From Prevotella sp. (GTDB taxonomy: Bacteria; Bacteroidota; Bacteroidia; Bacteroidales; Bacteroidaceae): a stretch of 18,125 nt of DNA. The first letter of the stretch is position 1, and every line of letters begins with the position of its first letter. The notes beneath the pieces were generated by a model, which saw only the letters and a program-made list of their open reading frames with translations, made no database searches and was not told the origin of the DNA. The stretch spans positions 1-18,125 of the forward strand of contig JAFRMM010000168.1 of assembly GCA_017430675.1 (NCBI GenBank), written 5' to 3'. Both the position numbers and the translations under genes were made by a program. This document shows positions 1 to 6,551 of the stretch, piece by piece.

Positions 1-53
1 ACCTTGGGTTTCTTGCGCGCCCGCGCGCGGTAGTAGGTTAAAGCCGAAAACAA

Positions 54-120
54 GTGTCCCATCTGTCCTATGTGTCCCTGTCGTTTTGCGGAAAAGGGAC
101 AGATGGGACAGGTGGGACAC
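54..120. repeat. Long imperfect inverted repeat (hairpin) built from TGTCCC units
   Basis: Arms at 54-78 and 96-120 are 25 nt each and pair at 22 positions. Two of the three mismatches would be G-U wobble in RNA on one strand. The loop is 79-95. Each arm is made of repeated TGTCCC or GGGACA words. A strong stem forms whichever strand is transcribed, so it could be a terminator or RNA end-protecting structure for a gene left of the window, or a dispersed repeat. Neither role is shown. Confidence 0.75.
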
Positions 121-141
121 ATAAAAAGTGAGTATGACAAC

Positions 142-169
142 TATATATGTGCGCACGTATGTACGCGCG
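142..169. other. 28-nt perfect alternating pyrimidine-purine tract (Z-DNA-prone)
   Basis: Every base from 142 to 169 alternates pyrimidine and purine. The tract runs from a TA-rich start through GTGCGCAC (149-156) to a CG-rich end (CGCGCG, 164-169). Such tracts can adopt left-handed DNA under negative supercoiling. That is general knowledge of the base pattern, and nothing here proves a function. Confidence 0.7.
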
Positions 170-183
170 AGTGTGAATCGTCC

Positions 184-288
184 AAACGGAGGCACGATAG
201 CAGCAAACGGAGCCACTATAGGAAAAAATAGTGGCACGATAGCGGAGAATAGTGGCACAATACGATGCTACGGAGCCACTATTTAGCA
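184..288. repeat. Five tandem 21-bp degenerate direct repeats (iteron-like)
   Basis: Units begin at 184, 205, 226, 247 and 268, an exact 21-bp period. The best-conserved core of unit 2 is AAACGGAGCCACTATAG (205-221). Unit 1 matches it at 15 of 17 positions, and units 3 and 4 match each other at 14 of 17. The word GCCACTAT occurs at 212 and 275 and as its complement ATAGTGGC at 228 and 249, so neighbouring units also form inverted pairs. A 21-bp period is two helical turns, which places protein sites on one face of the DNA. No gene covers the array. Confidence 0.75.
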
Positions 289-339
289 CAACAATTCCTG
301 ACACCATTGTGTACAAAAGAGATACGTCAAGTTGCCAGT

Positions 340-450
340 GCAGGTTACGATACAAAATATTATTGACATATCAAAATAAACAACATACTAATATACAGAT
401 AGTTAAGTTATATATATATATAACGATATGTCTTTATAAAATAGTAATAC
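340..450. other. AT-rich stretch including a (TA)7 run
   Basis: The stretch between the two repeat arrays is conspicuously AT-rich compared with the GC-rich genes around it, and it contains seven consecutive TA steps at 409-422. It carries no convincing coding sequence. Being bracketed by repeat arrays, it could be an easily melted segment. That is inference only. Confidence 0.5.
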
Positions 451-462
451 GTCAGCGTTGTT

Positions 463-528
463 TGACAATTGTCAAATGAACGTCTGACAGTTGTCAAATG
501 ATCGTCTGACAATTGTCAAACGCTTATA
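463..528. repeat. Three tandem 22-bp repeats with palindromic cores
   Basis: Cores TGACAATTGTCA, TGACAGTTGTCA and TGACAATTGTCA start at 463, 485 and 507, exactly 22 bp apart. The first is embedded in the 16-bp perfect palindrome TTTGACAATTGTCAAA (461-476). Units 1 and 2 differ at only two bases over 22 bp; the third loses its similarity after the core. This is the layout expected for a dimeric DNA-binding protein occupying several phased sites, as operator or iteron. The target gene is not evident: metG starts about 320 bp downstream. Confidence 0.8.
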
Positions 529-626
529 CGGAACTGAGTATTTTCAGAAAGGCAGGTCGTTAGGAAAATAGCATAAGATTACTGGAGAAAAGCACCTTTC
601 AGGCTAACATCCTCAAAGAGAAGCAG

Positions 627-698
627 TTAGGCCTCGGCTGAAAGGTAATCAGCCGCCAGTTCCTCACCCCACATTCCGAGTTCATGATGTACGGCCAT
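627..698 (-). pseudogene. Truncated 5' remnant of a YraN/UPF0102 family gene
   Basis: Read on the minus strand from ATG at 698, the frame gives MAVHHELGMWGEELAADYL, then SAEA and a TAA at 627-629. That opening is the hallmark N-terminus of Bacteroidales UPF0102/YraN proteins (M-A-x-H-x-E-L-G-x-W-G-E), an endonuclease-like fold of about 120 residues. Only about 23 codons remain. None of the other frames beyond the stop shows the expected E-x-D-I-(D/V) continuation. A 9-bp inverted repeat, ACCTTTCAG (594-602) and CTGAAAGGT (638-646), sits at the break and may mark the rearrangement. Identification rests on the short N-terminal match only. Confidence 0.6.
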
Positions 699-774
699 AG
701 GCTGATGTATTTTGCTTTTCGCTTACAAAAGTAAGACTTTTTTCTCATATCCCGCCATTCTTTTGGTTTTTTTA

Positions 775-817
775 TACCTTTGGTACTGCTCTAACTCGAA
801 AAATTACACTACCTTTG
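775..817 (+). promoter_or_regulatory. Candidate metG promoter with two TAnnTTTG -7 boxes
   Basis: TACCTTTG occurs twice, at 775-782 and 810-817, matching the Bacteroidetes sigma-ABfr -7 consensus TAnnTTTG. The second copy, followed by CAC and 31 bp before the metG ATG, is the better candidate. I see no convincing TTTG -33 element at the usual 19-21 nt spacing for either box. Confidence 0.55.
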
Positions 818-848
818 CACCTGAATTTGAAAATACGTATTTTATATA

Positions 849-2984
849 ATGGAAAACAAGACTTTTAAGCGTACGACGGTGACGTCGGCGCTACCATACG
901 CCAACGGCGGTGTGCATATCGGCCATCTGGCTGGTGTGTATGTGCCCGCTGACATCTACGTGCGCTACCTCCGCCTGAAGAAGCGCGAGGTATTGTTCAT
1001 CGGAGGCTCCGACGAGCATGGTGTGCCCATCACGGTGCGTGCCCGCAAGGAGGGTATTACGCCACAGGATGTGGTCGATCGCTATCATAAGATGATCAAG
1101 GACTCCTTCGAGGAGTTCGGCATCTCATTCGATATCTACAGCCGTACGACCAGTGAGACCCATCATAAGTTTGCCGCTGAGTGGTTCAAGAAGCTCTACG
1201 ACGAGGGTAAACTGACAGAGGAAACCACTGAGCAACTCTACGACGAGGAGGCCAAGCAGTTCCTGGCAGACCGTTATGTAACAGGTGAGTGTCCCCACTG
1301 CCACAACGAGGGTGCCTACGGCGACCAGTGCGAGAAGTGCGGACGCGACCTCTCGCCTACAGAACTCATCAATCCGAAATCGACCATCAGCGGTTCCACG
1401 CCCGTGCTGAAGAAGACCAAGAACTGGTACCTGCCCCTGAACGAGTATCAGGACTGGCTGAAGCAGTGGATCCTCGAGGAGCACAAGGAGTGGCGACCGA
1501 ATGTCTATGGCCAGTGCAAGTCGTGGCTCGACATGGATCTGCAGCCCCGTGCGATGACGCGCGACCTGGACTGGGGTATCCCCGTGCCTGTGAAGGATGC
1601 AGAGGGTAAGGTGCTCTACGTATGGTTCGACGCACCTATCGGCTATGTGTCGAACACAGTCGAACTATGTCAGAAGGAGCCCGAGAAGTGGGGTAACTGG
1701 GAGAAGTGGTGGCAGGACGAGGATACCCGTCTGGTACACTTCATCGGTAAGGACAACATCGTGTTCCACTGCATCATCTTCCCCGTGATGATGAAAGCCT
1801 GGAACGGCGAGGACCATCAAGCATGCTTGGATGGTCGAGTCGTGACAGGCGAAGGCAAGGCCAAGGCCCACGGCAAGTACATCATGCCTGACAACGTGCC
1901 CGCCAACGAGTTCCTGAACCTTGAGAACGATAAGATCTCCACCTCGCGCAACTGGGCCGTGTGGCTCCATGAGTATCTGGTGGATATGCCTGGCAAGCAG
2001 GATGTACTGCGCTACGTGCTGACTGCCAATGCGCCGGAGACGAAAGACAACAACTTCACCTGGAAGGATTTCCAAGACCGCAACAACAACGAACTCGTGG
2101 CCGTCTATGGTAACTTCGTGAACCGTGCCCTCCAACTCACCAAGAAATACTGGAACGGTGTCGTTCCCGCCTGTGATGAACTGCAGGATGTGGATAAGGC
2201 AGCCCTTGAGGAGTTCAAGGACGTGAAGGAGAAGGTGGAGACGCTGCTGGAGCAGTTCAAGTTCCGCGATGCCCAGTTCGAGGCCATGAACCTCGCCCGT
2301 ATCGGCAACCGCTATATCACCGAATGCGAACCCTGGAAGGTTTGGAAACAGGATCCCAAGCGCTGTGAGACCATCCTGAACATCTGCTTGCAGTTGACGG
2401 CCAATCTCGCCATTGCCTTCGAGCCGTTCCTGCCGTTCTCTTCGAAGAAACTCCGCGAGATGCTTGCCATCGACAGTTTCGAGTGGGAGCAGTTGGGCAG
2501 CACAGATCTGCTGAAGGCCGGCCATCAGTTGGGAGAGCCCGCCCTGCTCTTCGAGAAGATCGAGGATGAGGTGATCCAGAAGCAACTCGACAAACTGGAG
2601 GCTACGAAGAAGGCCAATGAGGCTGCAGCCTATAAGGCCGCACCCATTAAGGATACCGTCTCCTTCGAGGAGTTCGAGAAATTGGATATCCGCGTCGGAC
2701 TGGTGAAGGACTGCCAGAAGGTGAAGAAGTCGAAGAAACTCCTGCAGTTCACCATTGACGACGGCTCCGGCACCGATCGCACGATCTGTTCCGGCATTGC
2801 CGCTTTCTATGAGAACCCAGAGGAACTGATCGGCAAGCGTATCCTCTTCGTAGCCAACTTCGCCCCGCGTCAGATGATGGGCATAGAGAGTCAGGGCATG
2901 ATCCTTTCCGCCGTCGATACCGACGAGAGCCTCAGCGTGGTAACAACAACGAAAGACGTTAAGCCTGGCAGTCAGGTGGGATAA
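849..2984 (+). CDS. metG: Methionyl-tRNA synthetase with C-terminal tRNA-binding domain
   Basis: The 711-residue cytoplasmic enzyme charges initiator and elongator tRNA-Met with methionine using ATP. It is a class I synthetase: the HIGH motif is at residues 23-26 (H-I-G-H-L). A zinc knuckle with Cys148, Cys151, Cys161 and Cys164 sits in the connective insertion. The second signature is KISTS at 362-366, the variant usual in Bacteroidetes in place of KMSKS. Residues about 602-711 form a Trbp111-like OB-fold ([12 protein letters not shown] ... Q-G-M-I-L-S-A) that aids dimerisation and tRNA capture. Full-length for the family. The ATG at 849 follows the promoter boxes and gives the usual start. 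The next gene begins 37 bp downstream on the same strand with no obvious terminator, so read-through into it is possible. Confidence 0.97.
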   Translation: MENKTFKRTTVTSALPYANGGVHIGHLAGVYVPADIYVRYLRLKKREVLFIGGSDEHGVPITVRARKEGITPQDVVDRYHKMIKDSFEEFGISFDIYSRTTSETHHKFAAEWFKKLYDEGKLTEETTEQLYDEEAKQFLADRYVTGECPHCHNEGAYGDQCEKCGRDLSPTELINPKSTISGSTPVLKKTKNWYLPLNEYQDWLKQWILEEHKEWRPNVYGQCKSWLDMDLQPRAMTRDLDWGIPVPVKDAEGKVLYVWFDAPIGYVSNTVELCQKEPEKWGNWEKWWQDEDTRLVHFIGKDNIVFHCIIFPVMMKAWNGEDHQACLDGRVVTGEGKAKAHGKYIMPDNVPANEFLNLENDKISTSRNWAVWLHEYLVDMPGKQDVLRYVLTANAPETKDNNFTWKDFQDRNNNELVAVYGNFVNRALQLTKKYWNGVVPACDELQDVDKAALEEFKDVKEKVETLLEQFKFRDAQFEAMNLARIGNRYITECEPWKVWKQDPKRCETILNICLQLTANLAIAFEPFLPFSSKKLREMLAIDSFEWEQLGSTDLLKAGHQLGEPALLFEKIEDEVIQKQLDKLEATKKANEAAAYKAAPIKDTVSFEEFEKLDIRVGLVKDCQKVKKSKKLLQFTIDDGSGTDRTICSGIAAFYENPEELIGKRILFVANFAPRQMMGIESQGMILSAVDTDESLSVVTTTKDVKPGSQVG

Positions 2985-3021
2985 TTGTATCAGATACTTA
3001 TAATTTGTAACAAACTAAAGG

Positions 3022-6000
3022 ATGATTTCTGCTTTATTATCTGCTATCGTCGTGGTAAACGAGTTGATGGCGGCCAATGTGGGCGAAGCGATGAGCCCCG
3101 CCACGAATTTCGACAGTTGGATAGAACTGTATAACCCCACCTCCGAGGATGTCAGTCTCGGAGGTATGTACCTGAGCGACGACCCCAACAACCTGAAGCG
3201 TTGGAAGATGTACTCCTACGTCGGCACCGTTCCTGCCAACGGCTTTCTCGTGGTATGGCTCGGCTCCTACGAGATCGACGATGCCCAGGCTCCCTTCAAA
3301 CTAGACTGTGACGGCGGTACCATCTACCTCTCCGATGCCGACGGACAGATCGTGACGAGCCAGGACTACCCCAAGGCCATCAGTCATACGGCCTACGCCC
3401 GTAAGACCGACGGCGGCGACGAGTGGGGCTGGACTTCCACGCCCACCCCCGGCGAGAGCAACGCCACGGCCAAGTTCGCCAGCAAGCGCCTCGACGCGCC
3501 CAAGGTGAGCGTTGGCAGCAAACTCTTCACGGGGTCGCTGAACATCAGTGTGGATATCCCCGAGGGTGCCCACCTGATGTACACCACCGACGGCAGTCTG
3601 CCCAGCGCACCGGCTACACCTGGCGAGGAGATATCCCCCTGGAAAGAATGTGTCGTCAACGGCAACTGTGAGGGCACGCAGACCACCAGTCTCAGTTATC
3701 GCAATGCCGATGGTGGCAAGGATGCCACCGACATCACCGACGGTGTGGGCGTGGATGGCTCAAGAGGCATTAAGGTTCACGCCAGCAGTACGGCGGAGAA
3801 CGACCACGACGCCCAACTCTTCGTCTATACACCCAACCATATCTGGAAGACGGGTGAGAGATACCGATTCCGCATGATGGTGCGTGCCGACAAGGCTGGC
3901 AAGATGTCGGCACAGTCGCACACCACGCCCCATAACTATATCCATTGGCAGATGTTCGACGGCAAGACCATCAACGTCACCACTGAGTGGAAGGAGTTCT
4001 ACTATGAGGGCACCATCACCGACGACCAGGTAGGCAAGCAGGGCGGCGGCTGGAGTTGGTGGGGCATAGATCCCATCACCTACAAGGACATGCAGACCGT
4101 TGCTTTCAACCTGAACATCGACAAGACGGACAACAACTACTATTTCGACGACATATCGTGGGAATACGACATTACCAGCGGTGAAGAGGATACCACTGAG
4201 GAGAGCGCTGACGGCAAGTTCACCATCTCCCAGACCACCAACCTCGTGTTCCGTCTCTATCAGGACGGCTATCTGCCCAGCGTGCCCGTGACCCGCAGTT
4301 ATATCCAGACCAGTAACCAATACACCCTCCCCGTGGTCAGCATCGTGGGTGACAAGCGCTACTTTACTGATCCGAAGATAGGCCTCGACTGCGAAGGCGA
4401 CGGCACCAACGGCATCGAGGGCAACGGCCAGAACTCGCCGAGGAACTACAACCAGCCCTGGGACCGTCCCGTCAACTTCAGTTATCTCGACACCAACGGC
4501 GAGATGCTGTTCAACCAGGATGTGAACATCAGCGTCTCCGGCGGTTGGACGCGCTCCCAGCGCTTCCGTTCGTTCAAACTGAAGTCCAACAAGATCTTCG
4601 ACGGTCAGAATCGTTTTGACTTCTCCTTCTTCCCGCAGAAACCCCATATCCGCAATAAGGTGGTGCTGCTGCGCAACGGCGGCAACGACGTGTGGACGAA
4701 CAACGCCCGCTTCACCGATGCCGCCCTGGAAACCGTGATCCAGCGCTCTGGCATGGATGTCGATGTACAGTCGTGCCAGCCCGTCATCGAGTATGTGAAC
4801 GGCGAACTGCGCGGCGTGTTCAACATGCGAGAGCCTAACAACGACAAGTACGCCTATGCCAACTTCGGTTACGACGACGAGGAACTTGATGCCTTCGAGA
4901 ACGAGGAGTTCAAGAATGGTGACGAAGATGCCCTTGAGCGTATCTACGAACTCGGCGCGAAGATCAACGATGCCGGAGCCTATGAGGAACTGCTGACGCT
5001 GCTCGACATCGACGAATATACCAACTACATGGCCGTCACGCTGTTCCTTTACAACGACGACTGGCCCGACAACAACATCAAGGGCTACCGCAGCCGTAAC
5101 GACGGTAAATACCGCTTCGTCAGTTTCGACCTCGACTACGCTTTCGGCAAATGCCGTAACGACGGCGCCGACCCCTTCACCCGATTCAAGAAGTTCCAGA
5201 ACAGCGGCACCAACCACAAGTTCGTCAACTTCTTCCTGAACCTGCTGAACCACGACAGTTATCGCCGTAAGTTCATCGACACGTTCTGCGTCGTCGCAGG
5301 TAGCGTGTTCGAGACGACACGCGCCGAGAGCATCGTCGATGATTTGCTGGCAGTGGTACAGCCCATGACCAAACTCATGATGGATCAGGGCATCAGCGAC
5401 GGCCACGATCCGAAACGTGCCGCCGACGAAATCAAGAAGAACCTGAAGAACCGTGCTGACAAGATGACGAACTACATGCAGAAGTTCGAGCCGATGCAGT
5501 TGTCGTCAGCCAACAGACAGACCGTCAACCTGAATGCCGATACCGAGGGAGCCCGCCTCTTCGTCAATGATGTCGAGGTGCCCTATGCCGAACTGAAAGG
5601 CTATCTCTTCTCATCCGCGAAACTGAGGGCTGAAGCCCCTGTCGGCTACCGCTTCGTGGCTTGGAAGAAAGGCAGTGAGGTTGCCTCCAAGGATGCCACC
5701 TTCAATCTGCCGGCCGGCAGTCCCACCCTCACCGCTTCCTTCGAGAAGTCCAGTGAAAACGTCACGCCCGTCCGTATCAATGAGGTGAGTGCCGCCAACG
5801 GCATCTTCGTCAATGACTACTGGAAGCGCGACGACTGGGTGGAACTCTATAATACCACCAACGCCCCCATTGACGTGGAAGGCATGTACCTGAGCGACAA
5901 TCCTGAGAAGCCCCAGAAATACCAGATCACGAAGGGCAACAGCCAGGCCTCGACGGTGATTCCCGCCCACGGCCATCTCATTATCTGGTGCGACAAGGAA

Positions 6001-6510
6001 AACCCCGTGTCACAACTCCATGCCTCGTTCAAACTCAGCGCCGAGGGTGGTAACATGCTCCTGACGGCTGCTGACAACACATGGAGCGACAAGTTCACCT
6101 ATCCGCAGTTGCAGTCAGACCAGACCGCCGGCCACTGGCCCGACGGCTGCGGTGATGTCTTCGTGATGAACGTGCCCACCATCGCCAAGGCCAACATACG
6201 CAGCAGTTACCTTAAGGTTGTCGAGCAGACAGACTTCACTGGCATCCACGACACGATGGCCGACGAGACGGGCGGCATCGGCCTCGCCTATCATGCAGGT
6301 AGCCTCGTCATCAGCGGCAGCACCTCAGGCACCGCACAGATCTTCGTGCATAACCTCGCAGGACAGACTGTCGCCACGTTCACGCCAGATCTCTTCGGTG
6401 GCTATGCGGAGGTTGCCCTCACAGGTCTCACGGGCGGTGTCTATATAGCCACCCTCAGGGATGCCGACGGCCATCGGGTAAGTTGTAAGTTTATACACAA
6501 TATTAAATAA
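3022..6510 (+). CDS. CotH-kinase / lamin-tail-domain surface protein with T9SS sorting tail
   Basis: This 1162-residue protein is of mosaic build. A lamin-tail domain (LTD) starts almost at the N-terminus (about 10-150, V-V-V-N-E-L-M-A-A-N). A chitobiase-type FN3-like domain begins at about 160 (Y-T-T-D-G-S-L-P-S) and resumes at 398-428 (F-R-L-Y-Q-D-G-Y-L-P-S). Between its halves lies a CBM4/9-like module (about 205-385, ending Y-Y-F-D-D-I-S-W-E). The CotH kinase-like domain (about 435-830) carries L-R-N-G-G-N-D, G-V-F-N-M-R-E-P, D-W-P-D-N-N and F-D-L-D-Y-A-F-G. A small repeat-like domain (about 840-910) and a second LTD (about 920-1075) follow, then a type A T9SS sorting domain (about 1085-1162: L-A-G-Q-T-V ... 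G-L-T-G-G-V-Y-I-A-T-L). CotH family members phosphorylate proteins in spore-formers; the role in Bacteroidetes is not established. The signal peptide is oddly short and uncharged (M-I-S-A-L-L-S-A-I), and an in-frame TAA at 3016 rules out an upstream start. Confidence 0.85.
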   Translation: MISALLSAIVVVNELMAANVGEAMSPATNFDSWIELYNPTSEDVSLGGMYLSDDPNNLKRWKMYSYVGTVPANGFLVVWLGSYEIDDAQAPFKLDCDGGTIYLSDADGQIVTSQDYPKAISHTAYARKTDGGDEWGWTSTPTPGESNATAKFASKRLDAPKVSVGSKLFTGSLNISVDIPEGAHLMYTTDGSLPSAPATPGEEISPWKECVVNGNCEGTQTTSLSYRNADGGKDATDITDGVGVDGSRGIKVHASSTAENDHDAQLFVYTPNHIWKTGERYRFRMMVRADKAGKMSAQSHTTPHNYIHWQMFDGKTINVTTEWKEFYYEGTITDDQVGKQGGGWSWWGIDPITYKDMQTVAFNLNIDKTDNNYYFDDISWEYDITSGEEDTTEESADGKFTISQTTNLVFRLYQDGYLPSVPVTRSYIQTSNQYTLPVVSIVGDKRYFTDPKIGLDCEGDGTNGIEGNGQNSPRNYNQPWDRPVNFSYLDTNGEMLFNQDVNISVSGGWTRSQRFRSFKLKSNKIFDGQNRFDFSFFPQKPHIRNKVVLLRNGGNDVWTNNARFTDAALETVIQRSGMDVDVQSCQPVIEYVNGELRGVFNMREPNNDKYAYANFGYDDEELDAFENEEFKNGDEDALERIYELGAKINDAGAYEELLTLLDIDEYTNYMAVTLFLYNDDWPDNNIKGYRSRNDGKYRFVSFDLDYAFGKCRNDGADPFTRFKKFQNSGTNHKFVNFFLNLLNHDSYRRKFIDTFCVVAGSVFETTRAESIVDDLLAVVQPMTKLMMDQGISDGHDPKRAADEIKKNLKNRADKMTNYMQKFEPMQLSSANRQTVNLNADTEGARLFVNDVEVPYAELKGYLFSSAKLRAEAPVGYRFVAWKKGSEVASKDATFNLPAGSPTLTASFEKSSENVTPVRINEVSAANGIFVNDYWKRDDWVELYNTTNAPIDVEGMYLSDNPEKPQKYQITKGNSQASTVIPAHGHLIIWCDKENPVSQLHASFKLSAEGGNMLLTAADNTWSDKFTYPQLQSDQTAGHWPDGCGDVFVMNVPTIAKANIRSSYLKVVEQTDFTGIHDTMADETGGIGLAYHAGSLVISGSTSGTAQIFVHNLAGQTVATFTPDLFGGYAEVALTGLTGGVYIATLRDADGHRVSCKFIHNIK

Positions 6511-6511
6511 G

Positions 6512-6551
6512 ACAAGAATCCCCGCCCTCCCAAGTTGGCGGGGATTCTTGT
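6512..6551. terminator. Perfect 15-bp hairpin between convergent genes
   Basis: ACAAGAATCCCCGCC (6512-6526) is exactly complementary to GGCGGGGATTCTTGT (6537-6551) around a 10-nt loop. It begins 1 bp after the CotH gene's stop. Its last base is the third base of the convergent GH31 gene's TAA stop. It can fold in both transcripts, so it probably terminates both. There is no long U-run on the plus side; the minus side continues into TTATTTAAT. Confidence 0.85.

Noticed and set aside
1..36. C-terminal end of a gene running in from the left (T-L-G-F-L-R-A-R-A-R then TAG TAG)
   Set aside because: Only about ten codons of GC-biased sequence are visible. It may be real but cannot be supported here.
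184..288. CRISPR array
   Set aside because: The repeats are directly abutting 21-bp units without spacers and no cas gene is present.
68..479. Short open frames (95 and 75 codons) in the left intergenic region
   Set aside because: They run through the hairpin and repeat arrays, their residues simply translate the repeats, and no homology is recognisable.
1665..2585. 306-codon open frame antisense to metG
   Set aside because: It is the mirror of conserved synthetase codons and shows no domain or start context.
3760..5406. 548-codon open frame antisense to the CotH gene
   Set aside because: It lies wholly within a gene with strong domain matches. Its sequence is a V/A/L/E/D-rich shadow produced by GC-rich third positions, with no recognisable motif.
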